Assembly: GCF_002270485.1 (NCBI RefSeq)
Contig: NZ_NQOG01000008.1
Span: forward strand, 62,001-126,000
Reading direction: 5' to 3'
Length of the DNA stretch: 64,000 bases
Source of the DNA: Anaerostipes hominis (ex Lee et al. 2021)
Lineage (GTDB): Bacteria; Bacillota; Clostridia; Lachnospirales; Lachnospiraceae
Shown piece by piece: positions 1 through 9,526 of the stretch. Made by a program: the position numbers and the translations under genes. Below the pieces are notes generated by a model. It saw only the letters and a program-made list of their open reading frames with translations. It was not told where the DNA came from and made no database searches. Positions within the stretch are counted from its first letter, which is position 1; each line of letters opens with the position of its first letter.

Positions 1-2
1 AA

Positions 3-1034
3 CTCCCCTTTTCCGTGAAAGGGGCAGTCAGGTATACTGGACAGGCCAGATTTCATCCGCTGAAATTTTTAAAAGCAGCGGCGGAAGGGCTGGAGATTTA
101 TGAACAGACCCTTGTCACAGATGTGGAGAGGAACAAAATTATCACGGACCGGGGAATCGTTGAGGCGGAGAATATCGTCTTTACGACCCATTATCCCATC
201 ATGAACCGGCCCGGATATTATTTTCTTCGAATGCATCAGGAACGGAGCTACGTTCTGGCTCTCACGGGGACTGATCATATAGAAGATATGTATCTGGGAG
301 TCGATCCAAACAACGGCCTGTCTTTTCGGCCTTACGGACCATATCTCTTATTCGGCGGCGGAGGCCACAGGACGGGTGAGAATCTTTTGGGAGGGCAGTA
401 TCAGATGCTTGAGTCAAATGCCCGCCAGTACTGGGGAAATTGCCGGGTGGAAAGCGCCTGGTCCGCACAGGACTGTATGACCATTGATTCTATTCCTTAT
501 ATTGGATATTACTCTTTTTCAAAGACGGGATGGTATGTGGCAACAGGATTTAAGAAGTGGGGGATGAGTTCTTCCATGGCATCTGCTCTTTTGATCACAG
601 ATTATATTATAGAAAAGAGGAATGCCTTTGCCCATGTATTTTCACCTCAGAGGCTTCATCTGAAGGCATCAGCCAAATCGCTGGCAAAAGAGGGGATGGT
701 GACTGCCAGGAACTTTGTACTGGAGAGAATGAAGATTCCAGATGAAGAGGCGGCGCATCTTAAAAAGGGACAGGGCGGTGTGATCGAATACGAAGGGAAA
801 AAGGCCGGGGCATATAGAGACGAGAAGGGAATTGTCCACGTAGTTTCTCTGACCTGTCCGCATCTAGGATGCATCCTCCAGTGGAATCCGGAGGAATTAA
901 GCTGGGACTGTCCATGCCATGGTTCCAGATTTGACTATAAAGGAAATTTAATTGACAATCCAGCAAAGGAGGATTTAACACATGAAAAACCCGAATGCAT
1001 TTCAGGGGACAAAAAGAAAGAAGAATTATTTTGA
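3..1034 (+). CDS. FAD-dependent oxidoreductase with C-terminal Rieske domain (5' truncated by window edge)
   Basis: The reading frame is open to the first base, and the first residues (PFSVKGAVRY, then QARFHPLKFL) match the middle of the DadA/glycine-oxidase-like family. The true start therefore lies upstream and the GTG at 15 is probably internal. The visible part is the second half of the flavoprotein fold, including a late segment (GYYSFSKTGWYVATGF, then KKWGMSSSMA) typical of the FAD-binding C-terminus. A Rieske [2Fe-2S] domain follows, with CPHLGC and CPCHGS supplying the Cys/His ligand pairs at about 855-925. Such fusions probably pass electrons between FAD and the cluster; the substrate is unknown. 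The end overlaps the next gene by 53 nt, suggesting translational coupling. Confidence 0.85.
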   Translation, partial: LPFSVKGAVRYTGQARFHPLKFLKAAAEGLEIYEQTLVTDVERNKIITDRGIVEAENIVFTTHYPIMNRPGYYFLRMHQERSYVLALTGTDHIEDMYLGVDPNNGLSFRPYGPYLLFGGGGHRTGENLLGGQYQMLESNARQYWGNCRVESAWSAQDCMTIDSIPYIGYYSFSKTGWYVATGFKKWGMSSSMASALLITDYIIEKRNAFAHVFSPQRLHLKASAKSLAKEGMVTARNFVLERMKIPDEEAAHLKKGQGGVIEYEGKKAGAYRDEKGIVHVVSLTCPHLGCILQWNPEELSWDCPCHGSRFDYKGNLIDNPAKEDLTHEKPECISGDKKKEELF

Positions 1035-1908
1035 GGGCTGGTATTTAAAACACCAGAAAGGGGATCAGATGTTTTCGATCATACCAGCTTATCATATTGA
1101 CCGGGAAGGAAATGCATTTTCATCCCTTCAGGTGATCACAAAGGAGCAGTCATGGTATTTTTCCTGGAAGGCTGAGGCTTTCTGCGGATCGGGACAGAAG
1201 TTTCATGTAGTCCTGGATACGGGAAGAGGAGAGGGGCCGGTAAGCATTTTTTCTGAGCGGGGCATTCTTCTCAATATCCATGAGGAAGGATTAAGCCTTG
1301 AGGGGAGGATCATTTATAAAAATATTCATCCGCTTTCTTCTGATATTATGGGGCCGTTCCGGCATGTGCCCGGAATGCAGTGCCGCCATGGGATCATCAG
1401 TATGCGGCATCAGCTTTTCGGAGAAGTCACTTTGAACGGATATAAGATGAACTTTGACCAGGGGACAGGATACATTGAAAAGGACTGGGGCGGATCTTTT
1501 CCGGATGCCTACCTCTGGTCCCAGAGCATATTTCCCGACAGCGGAAAGAACAGCCTGATGCTGGCGGCGGCAAAAATACCGATTGCAGGCCTTCATTTCG
1601 ATGGGGTGCTTGCGGCGCTGAATTTATACGGAAAGGAATATAAGATAGGTACTTACCTGGGCGCTAAAGTAAAGACAGACTGGAAATCCAGGATCATCAT
1701 CCGACAGGGGGACTTAAAACTCCGGGCCCAGCTCCTCTCCGGAGACGGAAATGAGCTTCTTGCGCCGGAACACGGGGCAATGGACCGGAGGATCAAGGAA
1801 AGTCTGTGCTGCAGAGTGAGATATACTTTTTGGGACCAGAAACTGAAGGTCCTTGATATGATCACGGACAGGGGAAGCTTTGAACAGAGTCAGAAGGAGA
1901 GAACATGA
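982..1908 (+). CDS. tocopherol cyclase-like family protein
   Basis: This 308-residue protein has no signal peptide or membrane segment. The opening NYFEGWYLKHQ and the central GYIEKDWGGSFP followed by WSQ are the hallmark motifs of the tocopherol-cyclase-like family (lipocalin-like double barrel). Plant members cyclise prenylquinols. Bacterial anaerobes make no tocopherol, so the ligand here is unknown, perhaps a lipid or isoprenoid. The start is fixed by AAAGGAGG at 965-972, ten bases before the ATG. It is embedded between a Rieske flavoprotein (53-nt overlap) and a NuoE-like protein (ATGA overlap), so the three are almost certainly co-translated. Confidence 0.8.
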   Translation: MKNPNAFQGTKRKKNYFEGWYLKHQKGDQMFSIIPAYHIDREGNAFSSLQVITKEQSWYFSWKAEAFCGSGQKFHVVLDTGRGEGPVSIFSERGILLNIHEEGLSLEGRIIYKNIHPLSSDIMGPFRHVPGMQCRHGIISMRHQLFGEVTLNGYKMNFDQGTGYIEKDWGGSFPDAYLWSQSIFPDSGKNSLMLAAAKIPIAGLHFDGVLAALNLYGKEYKIGTYLGAKVKTDWKSRIIIRQGDLKLRAQLLSGDGNELLAPEHGAMDRRIKESLCCRVRYTFWDQKLKVLDMITDRGSFEQSQKERT

Positions 1909-2357
1909 ATCTACGTGTCGGTGAGATCCTAAAGTTTTATGAGAGGCAGGGGAAGCCGGCAGAACAGGAAGAGATTCTTTCTGCCCTCCGGGAGATCCAG
2001 GAGGTGCTGGGATGCATCCCGAAAGCGGTGCAGGAAGAAGCTTCCCTGCGGCTTGGGGTCAAGCCGTCCTTTCTTGCCGCATTTGTAAAAAAGTATCCTG
2101 AATTTAAGGAAGTTTCAGAAAAATATGAGATCCAGGTCTGCACCGGTCCGTCCTGCGGGGCAGGAAAAGCCCTTGAAATATTGAGGGCTGTGGAAGCTGC
2201 AGGGAAGCAGAAAGAACGGGAACAGGGAATCTCCGTTAAAATTGTGAAAGGCAGATGTACCCGGCAGTGCGGCAAAGGCCCCAATCTTAAGATCAATGGG
2301 GTCCTTCACCATCACATGACGCCGGAACAGGCGGCCGAGTTAATCCGCCTCCTTTAA
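1905..2357 (+). CDS. NuoE-like thioredoxin-fold [2Fe-2S] protein
   Basis: This 150-residue protein resembles the 24-kDa subunit of complex I and the HydA/formate dehydrogenase-associated NuoE family. It has an N-terminal helical part (residues 1-70, [16 protein letters not shown]) and a thioredoxin-like ferredoxin domain with CTGPSC (C-x4-C) and CTRQC (C-x3-C), the four expected ligands of a [2Fe-2S] cluster. The C-terminus [13 protein letters not shown] is typical. No NuoF partner is adjacent in the window. It shares an ATGA overlap with the tocopherol-cyclase-like gene and runs 18 nt into the end of the convergent gene. An electron-carrier role for the flavoprotein is inferred, not shown. 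Confidence 0.85.
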   Translation: MNLRVGEILKFYERQGKPAEQEEILSALREIQEVLGCIPKAVQEEASLRLGVKPSFLAAFVKKYPEFKEVSEKYEIQVCTGPSCGAGKALEILRAVEAAGKQKEREQGISVKIVKGRCTRQCGKGPNLKINGVLHHHMTPEQAAELIRLL

Positions 2358-4379
2358 GAGTGCTTCCAGGCTTTCTGCGTCAAAGACCGGAGCCTGACAG
2401 GCCCGTCCCCGGCAGAGGTAGCAGGATATTTTATCCGGAAGCACCGGATATTCTTTCGTGAACGGAGCAATGGCAGCCAGCATATCTTTGTTTCGCTCTG
2501 TTTTGACCAGTACGGTTAAGTCAGTCATCTGACGTCTGGAGAGCAGTTCCAGGAATTCTTCGGGAAGGCTCTCTTTTTTTGCCGTGATGACCAGCTGTCT
2601 GGACGGATGAAACTGGGAAGACAGCACGGTCAGGGCATAACAGTAAGCAGAAGGATGGACAGACAGATCTGCAGAAAAATAAGAAAAAGTCTGATCCATG
2701 CAGTCTCTGTATATGGACCTTCCGGTTATTTCAGATAAGATCGAGAGCACATGGAGGGCAGCGGAGTTGCCGGAAGGCAGGGCGCCGTCATAGAGTTCTT
2801 TCGGTCTTAAGATCAGTGCCTCGCTTTCACTGGAATAGAGGAAAAACCCGCCGTGTTCCCGGTCAAAAAACAGAGAGATCATGAGGTCTGCCGCCTGAAC
2901 TGCCTTTTTAAGGTATTCTTCCAGAAAAGTGGAGCGATAGAGGGAAAGCATGGCCAGGGAATAAAAAGCATAGTCCTCCAGCTGGCCGTCATAAGCCGCT
3001 TCCTCGCCGCACCACCGGAGAAACAGGCGGCCATCGTTTTTTCTTAAATGTTTGTCAAGGAAAGATTCTGCTTTTTGTGCGGCATAAAGGAATGTCTTTC
3101 GTCCGAAGATCCGGGATGCTTTTGTGAGAGCAGAGATCATCAGGCAATTCCAGGAAGTCAGTATTTTTTTGTCTGTGGAAAGACTGGTCCGCTTCTTTCG
3201 GTAAAGATAAAGGGCCTCCTTCATCTCTTGTAAGTCCTCCGGGTCATCCGGGAGAACAGAATGGTTCAGCAGATTCGGGATGTTTTTGCCTTCAAAATTG
3301 CCGCGGTCCGTAATATCATAGCGGCGGCAGAAAAGGCTGCCTTTTTCTTCTCCCAGAACGTGAAGGATTTCATCTTGGGTGAAAGTGTAGTACTTCCCTT
3401 CTTCCCCTTCGCTGTCTGCATCCTGACTGCAGTAAAAGCCTCCATCGGGATGAGAAAGTTCTTCTAAGACATAGGAGACGGCCGCATCAACGATTTCGGG
3501 AAAGAGAGAATTTTTACAGCATGCATAGGCTTCCCCATATGCCTCTAAAAGAAGTGCATTGTCATACAGCATCTTCTCAAAATGGGGCACCAGCCAGCGG
3601 TCATCAGTTGAATAGCGGGAAAAGCCTCCTCCGATATGGTCAAAGATTCCTCCCCGATACATACAAAGAAGTGTGTGCTTTGCCATAAACAGACTGTCCT
3701 TATCACCGCACAGTTTGTATTGGTGAATCAGAAACAGCAGCACTGCCGGAGTCGGAAATTTGGGCGCTGTGCCAAACCCACCGTTGACTTTGTCAAAGGA
3801 TGCTTTAAGTTCTGCCAAAGCCTGAGCCGGGACATCTTCTGATAGGGAAACATTTTCTGACGGCCTTCGATTTGTATTCAGCTGGTCAGTGATCTCATTT
3901 CCGATTTTTAAAAGGCGTTCCCGGTCCTGTTTCCATAAGAGAGAGATTCGGGGCAGCAGGTCCATGAGGCCTGTCAGCTGGTATCGGGAAGTCTTGGGCA
4001 GATAAGTGGCCGCAAAAAACGGTTTCTGGTCAGGTGTCATAAAAACAGACATGGGCCAGCCTCCGGAACCGGTCATTGCCTGGCAGACAGACATATAGAC
4101 GGAATCAATGTCCGGGCGTTCTTCCCGGTCTACTTTAATAGAAATAAAATGCTTGTTTAAAAGCTCTGCTACCTCATGGTCTTCGAAAGATTCCTCCTCC
4201 ATTACATGGCACCAGTGACAGGAGGCATAGCCGATACTCAAAAATACAGGCTTGTCTTCAGCTCTGGCTTTTTTAAAGGCTTTGGGACCCCATGGATACC
4301 AGCGCACCGGATTGTGTGCGTGCTGGAGCAGATAAGGTGATTTTTCATGGATTAAAAGGTTTGGTTCAAATTTTGACAT
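2340..4379 (-). CDS. thioredoxin domain-containing protein, YyaL/DUF255 (spermatogenesis-associated 20-like)
   Basis: This 679-residue protein begins [25 protein letters not shown]-type, which is diagnostic of the DUF255/YyaL family. The N-terminal thioredoxin-like domain (about residues 1-165) carries CHWCHVM, followed by an (alpha/alpha)6 N-acyl-glucosamine-epimerase-like domain ([23 protein letters not shown]). The family is widespread but its reaction is unsettled. The frame is open further upstream, but I placed the start at 4379. There an AAAGGAG lies 7-8 bases upstream (minus strand) and the homologous N-terminus begins. The gene is monocistronic and convergent with the NuoE-like gene. 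Confidence 0.9.
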   Translation of the reverse strand: MSKFEPNLLIHEKSPYLLQHAHNPVRWYPWGPKAFKKARAEDKPVFLSIGYASCHWCHVMEEESFEDHEVAELLNKHFISIKVDREERPDIDSVYMSVCQAMTGSGGWPMSVFMTPDQKPFFAATYLPKTSRYQLTGLMDLLPRISLLWKQDRERLLKIGNEITDQLNTNRRPSENVSLSEDVPAQALAELKASFDKVNGGFGTAPKFPTPAVLLFLIHQYKLCGDKDSLFMAKHTLLCMYRGGIFDHIGGGFSRYSTDDRWLVPHFEKMLYDNALLLEAYGEAYACCKNSLFPEIVDAAVSYVLEELSHPDGGFYCSQDADSEGEEGKYYTFTQDEILHVLGEEKGSLFCRRYDITDRGNFEGKNIPNLLNHSVLPDDPEDLQEMKEALYLYRKKRTSLSTDKKILTSWNCLMISALTKASRIFGRKTFLYAAQKAESFLDKHLRKNDGRLFLRWCGEEAAYDGQLEDYAFYSLAMLSLYRSTFLEEYLKKAVQAADLMISLFFDREHGGFFLYSSESEALILRPKELYDGALPSGNSAALHVLSILSEITGRSIYRDCMDQTFSYFSADLSVHPSAYCYALTVLSSQFHPSRQLVITAKKESLPEEFLELLSRRQMTDLTVLVKTERNKDMLAAIAPFTKEYPVLPDKISCYLCRGRACQAPVFDAESLEALLKEAD

Positions 4380-4562
4380 ATAGGCTCCTTTCCAAATGGT
4401 TATGGCTTTAGAATATGCAGATCCTTTTTGTTTCATCCGGACATCAGGTTCTGTTATAATAAAAAGAAATACTGATTGTAAGACTTTTTTCAGAATTGTA
4501 TTCAATGAAATCTCAGAATTGGATGATACACTGTGGTTATCAAGAAAAAGAGGAGGAAGACT

Positions 4563-5270
4563 ATGGCACAGCCCAAGATTTTAGTAGTAGATGATGACAG
4601 AGAGATTGTAGGAGCGATCAAAAAGCGCCTGGAACTGGAAGGATACGATGTAGTTCCCGCCTATAACGGTCTTGAGGCTCTGGATGTGCTCGTGGAGCAG
4701 GATATCCAGCTTCTGATTATTGACATTATGATGCCGGGCATGGACGGACTTTCTGCTACCATGAAGATCCGGGAGAGCAAAAACATTCCGATCATCATCC
4801 TGTCTGCTAAGACGGAGGAGAGCGATAAGATCTTAGGACTTTCCATGGGGGCAGACGATTATGTCAGCAAACCTTTCCGGCCGGATGAGCTGATTGCAAG
4901 GGTAAAATCCCAGCTTCGCAGATATTTACAGCTCGGAAGCAAAGCAGCAGGGCCGGAAGATAAGAACAGGCTGATCCTTGGTGGACTGACACTGGATCTG
5001 GACGGTAAGTGTATTTATGTGGACGGGGAACCGGTGAAAGTCACGGCTACAGAGTTTAAGATACTGAATCTCCTGATGAGGCATCCAGGCAGAGTTTTTT
5101 CCGCCGAAGAAATCTATGAAAGAGTCTGGGAAGAAGCAGCATATGCAACAGAAAACACAGTGATGGTTCATATTCGGAGGATTCGTGAAAAGATCGAGAT
5201 CGATCCGAAGAACCCAAAATATTTAAAGGTGGTATGGGGAATTGGATACAAAATGGAAAAAATGGATTAA
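4563..5270 (+). CDS. OmpR/PhoB-family response regulator
   Basis: This 235-residue protein has a receiver domain (residues 1-120) with acidic pocket DDD at 10-12, phosphoacceptor Asp54 in [12 protein letters not shown], and the conserved Lys in SKPF. A C-terminal winged helix follows (residues 135-235, [16 protein letters not shown] and [11 protein letters not shown]). The ATG at 4563 is preceded by AGGAGGAA and begins at the canonical [12 protein letters not shown], so it is preferred over the longer frame from 4533. A TATAAT at 4455-4460 is a possible -10 element. The 3' end overlaps the kinase gene by 29 nt. Confidence 0.95.
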   Translation: MAQPKILVVDDDREIVGAIKKRLELEGYDVVPAYNGLEALDVLVEQDIQLLIIDIMMPGMDGLSATMKIRESKNIPIIILSAKTEESDKILGLSMGADDYVSKPFRPDELIARVKSQLRRYLQLGSKAAGPEDKNRLILGGLTLDLDGKCIYVDGEPVKVTATEFKILNLLMRHPGRVFSAEEIYERVWEEAAYATENTVMVHIRRIREKIEIDPKNPKYLKVVWGIGYKMEKMD

Positions 5271-7383
5271 CAGCGGACTGATTGCTGCGGTGAGCATTGC
5301 CATGGTAGGCGGAGTGCTGTTCGGCATCTATCAGATGCATACCATGGATAATTATAATGACGGACTGGATTTCACAACGATCAAAAAAGGTGAGCGGATG
5401 GAAGACTCCGATTACTATGTGCACGCCGTCCAGCGGATTTTAAACAAATGGGTGAAAGAGAATAATCTGATGGACCAGAATTATGATGATGTTGAATCAG
5501 AACTCCCGTCCAATCTTGAAAACGAGATTTTTGTAAAGGCAAAACTTACGATCCAGCCTTACGGCAAAAAAGCTGTGACGAAAGAATACGGTGCCGATGC
5601 CAGGACAGTAAGAAAACCTGTATTTAAGAAAAAGATTGTGATCAACAGAAACGATACGCTGGGGTATGGATTGAATCCCAACAAAAGTATAAGAGCAAAA
5701 TATGCAAGCAATGCAAATACGGATGAGACTTATAATGATGAATACGAAGATAATGTTATGTCACCGTCGGATTTTTACAATATCAGCGGAAACTCTATGA
5801 ACAGGGGAAGCCTTTCCCTGCCTCAGACATTTTTTATTGACGATGCTAAGCAGCAGAGACTTGAGTCTGCAGTGATCGAAGTCGGTTTCTACGATGGATA
5901 TTATAATGCGCTGAATAAACATTACAAGACGTTTCCGGATGTGAGGAAAGAACTGATGATCAAACTGTCTATATTATTGGGGGCAGAGGTTTTGGGGCTG
6001 CTTGTTCTGTCAGTGCTGTTTGCACTTCAGAAAAGCCGTGCCAGGTTCTTCAAAAATATAGACCGCATCTGGTACGAAGTGATTCTCTGCGTCATAGGAT
6101 TTGGCCTGTTCCTGGTCGCAGGAACGGTGGCGACTGCATCCATCGGTGCCCTTCGGCAGGAAGAACTGATACCGATCATGACATTTGCAGGGATCGTACT
6201 GCTGATGATCGGGAGCGTATTCTCCATCTGCCTGCAGACAACGGTCTGGCGCCTGAAGGAAGGGACATTTTTAGAACACACACTTTGTGTGGGCACGGCC
6301 CGGAGATGGTACCGCAGGAACAGGCAGAGACGGGAGGCGGAGAAAGAAGCTCTGGAGTTTGCAGACCGTCTGGCCGTGGAACGGCTTTCAATCTACCGAA
6401 AAGGAAAGTACCTCATGCTTGCAATTTTCTTTGCAGGGCTGTTTATGATCGACTGGTCGCCTATTCTGGCAGTGATCGCCCTCTGTGTGGGTCTCCTTGG
6501 AATGAAATATCTGGGAGAACATTTTGATGAGGTTGCGAGGCAGCAGAGGGATCTTGGAAAACTGATCCGGCAGATCGAGAGAATCTCGGAGGGAGATCTG
6601 AAAGCCGATGCAGACATACCGAAGGAATCCCTGTATTATAACGCGTCGAAACAGCTGAGCAATATCGGAAGCGGCCTGGACAAATCCCTTCAGGACCAGA
6701 TGAAAGGGGAGCGCATGAAGATCGACCTGATCACAAATGTATCCCATGACCTGAAAACGCCGCTTACGTCGATCATCAGCTATGTGGACCTTCTTGCGAG
6801 AGACAGGACACTGTCTCCGGAGGCAAGGGATTATGTGACCATACTGAATCAGAAAACGGAGAGACTGAAAAATACGATTGCTGATCTGTTTGAACTTGCG
6901 AAATCTACCAGCGGTGAGGCCAAGGTCACATTGGAGCCGATGGATCTCAAGAAACTGATGGAACAGACCCTCGAGGATATGAGTGATCAGATCAAAGAGT
7001 CCGGTTTTAAAGTGAAGTTTCAGTGTGAAGCAGAGCATACGAAATTTAAGGGGGATGTGAACCGTATGTACCGGGTAGTGCAGAATATATTGGAAAATGC
7101 ACTGAAGTATTCCCTCAAAGGTACAAGGATTTTTGCCACGATCTCAAATCAGGGCAGCAGAGTCTGCCTGACGGTCCAGAATACTTCCGGTTATGAGATG
7201 AACTTTACTGAGGAGGAGATCATGGAACGCTTTTACAGAGGAGAAAAATCCAGGACCAGTGAAGGGAACGGCCTGGGACTCTCGATCGCAGACAGCTTTA
7301 CTGCAAACTGCGGGGGAGAATTTAAGATCGGGATCGACGGAGATCAGTTTAAGGCTATGATCCTGTTTCCGATTCTTCCGTAG
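5242..7383 (+). CDS. membrane sensor histidine kinase
   Basis: This 713-residue kinase is the cognate partner of the overlapping response regulator. One N-terminal membrane segment (about residues 10-32) is followed by a large extracytoplasmic region of roughly 200 residues. Further hydrophobic segments lie near 238-262, 277-300, 306-333 and 392-425. A short linker leads to HisKA with the phosphoacceptor in NVSHDLKTPL (His502) and an HATPase_c domain (NILENALKYS, EGNGLGLSIA). The only in-frame start near the family N-terminus is the TTG at 5242, inside the regulator gene, with AAAGGTGG upstream. The ectodomain has no recognised fold. Confidence 0.93.
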   Translation: MDTKWKKWINSGLIAAVSIAMVGGVLFGIYQMHTMDNYNDGLDFTTIKKGERMEDSDYYVHAVQRILNKWVKENNLMDQNYDDVESELPSNLENEIFVKAKLTIQPYGKKAVTKEYGADARTVRKPVFKKKIVINRNDTLGYGLNPNKSIRAKYASNANTDETYNDEYEDNVMSPSDFYNISGNSMNRGSLSLPQTFFIDDAKQQRLESAVIEVGFYDGYYNALNKHYKTFPDVRKELMIKLSILLGAEVLGLLVLSVLFALQKSRARFFKNIDRIWYEVILCVIGFGLFLVAGTVATASIGALRQEELIPIMTFAGIVLLMIGSVFSICLQTTVWRLKEGTFLEHTLCVGTARRWYRRNRQRREAEKEALEFADRLAVERLSIYRKGKYLMLAIFFAGLFMIDWSPILAVIALCVGLLGMKYLGEHFDEVARQQRDLGKLIRQIERISEGDLKADADIPKESLYYNASKQLSNIGSGLDKSLQDQMKGERMKIDLITNVSHDLKTPLTSIISYVDLLARDRTLSPEARDYVTILNQKTERLKNTIADLFELAKSTSGEAKVTLEPMDLKKLMEQTLEDMSDQIKESGFKVKFQCEAEHTKFKGDVNRMYRVVQNILENALKYSLKGTRIFATISNQGSRVCLTVQNTSGYEMNFTEEEIMERFYRGEKSRTSEGNGLGLSIADSFTANCGGEFKIGIDGDQFKAMILFPILP

Positions 7384-7409
7384 GACACAAAGTTTTAAAA
7401 GTAAGGACA

Positions 7410-7438
7410 ATGACAGAAGTGCCATTACATGCTATAAT
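7410..7438 (+). promoter_or_regulatory. promoter of the GH3 lipoprotein gene
   Basis: ATGACA (7410-7415) and an extended TG-C-TATAAT -10 (7430-7438) are separated by 17 bp. This would give a short leader of about 20 nt before the ATG at 7464. Confidence 0.6.
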
Positions 7439-7463
7439 AACTTCATTGAAGAAAGGAATTTCT

Positions 7464-8663
7464 ATGATGAGAAGACGTATTACATGCATGCTGCTGGCAC
7501 TCTGTCTTTTATTATGCGGGTGCAACATTGACGGCAAAAAGGACTATACAAAAACAGAAGATCTGGACGAAGCTACCCTTCAGGGCATGGCAAAGGATAT
7601 CACAAAGGAGATGACACTGAAACAAAAGATCGGGCAGCTCTTTATGGTATCTATGTATTCACTGGATGGTTCGGGCAGCAAGAACCAGACCAAAGTAACC
7701 GGAACGATGAAGAAGACCATGAAGAAGTATCCTGTGGGAGGGATCGTTCTGTTTTCAAAGAATGTTAATTCCGAAAAGCAGTTAAAGCAGCTGATCAAAG
7801 ACCTTCAGAGTGCTTCCCACATACCGCTGTTCATAGCGGCAGATGAGGAAGGAGGCAGCGTCTCGCGGATCGCCTCCAAGCTTCCGGATGCAGTCAGCCA
7901 GTATCCTGACGCCAGGGAGATCGGGGAGACTTATACGGACCGGCAGATCGCAGAGATGGGGAAGGAACAGAGCAGACAGCTTAAGGCCTTCGGGATCAAT
8001 ATGAATCTGGCGCCGGTGGCCGATGTGCTCTCCAATCAAAACAACACGGAGGTCGGAAATAGGGCTTTCGGCTCTGATGCCAAAGAAGTGGCTGCTATTG
8101 TAAAGACGCTGGTAAAAAATATGCAGAAGCAGCAAATTTCAGCCACGTTAAAGCATTTTCCGGGAAGCGGCGATGCCCTTGGAGATACCCACAGGGGAGC
8201 GGCGGAGACCAAACAGTCCATCCAGGAGCTGAGAAAAAAAGAGTTTCTTCCATTTAAAAGCGGTATGGAGGCAGACGCGGATGCCGTCATGGTTTCCCAT
8301 CTGATTCTCACCAATGTGACGGATGAGAAAGAGCCGTGCAGTTTAAGCCAGCGGGTGATATCGGACATTCTGAGAGACGAGCTTGAGTACGACGGGCTCA
8401 TTTTAACCGACGCCATGAATATGAATTCCATCACAGACAGCTATACCTCAGGGGAAGCGGCGGTGAAAGCCATAAAAGCAGGCGTGAACATTGTCGTTAT
8501 GCCTGAGGATCTGGGACAGGCATTCAAGGCCGTAAAGCGTGCGGTGAAAGATGGAAAGATCGAGGAATCCGTCATTGACAAGGCCGTAAGAAGGATCTTC
8601 TATACCAAACTGAAACGGGGTGTGATACAGCCGGATACCATTCTTTTAGAGGATAACCAATAA
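7464..8663 (+). CDS. GH3 beta-N-acetylhexosaminidase-like lipoprotein (NagZ family)
   Basis: This 399-residue protein starts MMRRRITCMLLALCLLLCGC, a lipoprotein signal peptide with lipobox LLCGC, so it should be anchored on the outer face of the membrane. The catalytic (beta/alpha)8 barrel of GH3 follows: IPLFIAADEEGG, the NagZ signature KHFPGSGDALGDTH carrying the acid/base loop, and LILTDAMNM with the Asp nucleophile. Family members release N-acetylglucosamine from muropeptides or other glycans. GAAAGG at 7451 sets the start at 7464, not 7410. A terminator follows at 8691. Confidence 0.92.
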   Translation: MMRRRITCMLLALCLLLCGCNIDGKKDYTKTEDLDEATLQGMAKDITKEMTLKQKIGQLFMVSMYSLDGSGSKNQTKVTGTMKKTMKKYPVGGIVLFSKNVNSEKQLKQLIKDLQSASHIPLFIAADEEGGSVSRIASKLPDAVSQYPDAREIGETYTDRQIAEMGKEQSRQLKAFGINMNLAPVADVLSNQNNTEVGNRAFGSDAKEVAAIVKTLVKNMQKQQISATLKHFPGSGDALGDTHRGAAETKQSIQELRKKEFLPFKSGMEADADAVMVSHLILTNVTDEKEPCSLSQRVISDILRDELEYDGLILTDAMNMNSITDSYTSGEAAVKAIKAGVNIVVMPEDLGQAFKAVKRAVKDGKIEESVIDKAVRRIFYTKLKRGVIQPDTILLEDNQ

Positions 8664-8690
8664 TTTTTTTGGATGTCGAAAAATAAAAAT

Positions 8691-8724
8691 CAGTGCGATA
8701 GAAGATATTGCACTGGTATTTTAT
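8691..8724 (+). terminator. intrinsic terminator after the GH3 lipoprotein gene
   Basis: CAGTGCGAT and ATTGCACTG form a 9-bp stem with a short AGAAGAT loop, followed by the T-rich GTATTTTA. Confidence 0.65.
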
Positions 8725-8736
8725 ATGTGATACTAT
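8708..8736 (+). promoter_or_regulatory. putative purCFB promoter
   Basis: TTGCAC (8708-8713) and TACTAT (8731-8736) are separated by 17 bp, partly overlapping the preceding terminator. No purine-riboswitch-like core was recognised in the 60-nt leader. Confidence 0.4.
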
Positions 8737-8798
8737 TTGTGAGGAAGCCTCCAAAGCGGGGCAATGCAGTGAAAGCAGAAGAATAAAGGAGATAAGAC

Positions 8799-9503
8799 AT
8801 GGAGAAACAGGAATTATTATATGAAGGAAAAGCGAAGAAAGTATTTACAACAGAAGATCCGGATTTATTAATTGTCGACTATAAAGATGATGCGACAGCG
8901 TTCAACGGAGAGAAAAAAGGAACCATCATCGGAAAAGGCGTTGTAAATAACCGCATGTCCAACTACATGTTCAAGATGCTGGAAGAAAAAGGTGTTCCGA
9001 CACACTATGTACAGGAACTCAGCGACCGTGAAACAGTCGTAAAAAAGGTGGAGATCGTGCCTTTGGAAGTAATCGTCCGCAACGTGGCTGCAGGAAGCTT
9101 TTCCAAGAGACTCGGGATCGAGGAAGGCTTTGAACTGTTAGAGCCTACCCTTGAATTCAGCTACAAAGATGATAATCTTGGGGACCCATTGATCAACGAA
9201 TATTTTGCTTATGCCATCGGTATCTCCAACCGCAAAGAAGTAGAACGTATCACTGAGTATGCATTTAAAGTAAATGAGGCATTGATCGAGGAATTCAAAA
9301 AGATCGGCATTAAACTGGTTGACTTTAAGATCGAATTCGGCCGCTATAAAGATGAAGTCATCTTAGCAGATGAGATCTCTCCGGACACATGCCGCCTTTG
9401 GGATTTAGAGACAAACCAGAAATTAGACAAGGACCGTTTCCGCAGAGATTTAGGAGACGTGGAAGAGGCATACGAAGAAGTATACAGAAGACTTGGTTTA
9501 TAA
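8799..9503 (+). CDS. purC: phosphoribosylaminoimidazole-succinocarboxamide synthase
   Basis: PurC ligates aspartate to CAIR using ATP in purine synthesis. At 234 residues it has normal bacterial length. It begins with the family pattern [17 protein letters not shown] and contains [30 protein letters not shown] and [16 protein letters not shown], which cover the ATP and substrate sites. The start is fixed by AAAGGAG nine bases upstream of the ATG. It is the first gene of purC-purF-purB, with 23 nt to purF. Confidence 0.98.
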   Translation: MEKQELLYEGKAKKVFTTEDPDLLIVDYKDDATAFNGEKKGTIIGKGVVNNRMSNYMFKMLEEKGVPTHYVQELSDRETVVKKVEIVPLEVIVRNVAAGSFSKRLGIEEGFELLEPTLEFSYKDDNLGDPLINEYFAYAIGISNRKEVERITEYAFKVNEALIEEFKKIGIKLVDFKIEFGRYKDEVILADEISPDTCRLWDLETNQKLDKDRFRRDLGDVEEAYEEVYRRLGL

Positions 9504-9526
9504 TTTATTCACAGAGAGGCTTGAAA

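Noticed and set aside
6388-7038. Minus-strand open frame of 216 codons inside the histidine kinase gene
   Set aside because: It is a shadow of the HisKA/ATPase coding region; no start signal or homology.
8737-8798. Purine riboswitch before purC
   Set aside because: The leader between the likely promoter and purC is only about 60 nt and shows no conserved purine-aptamer loops.
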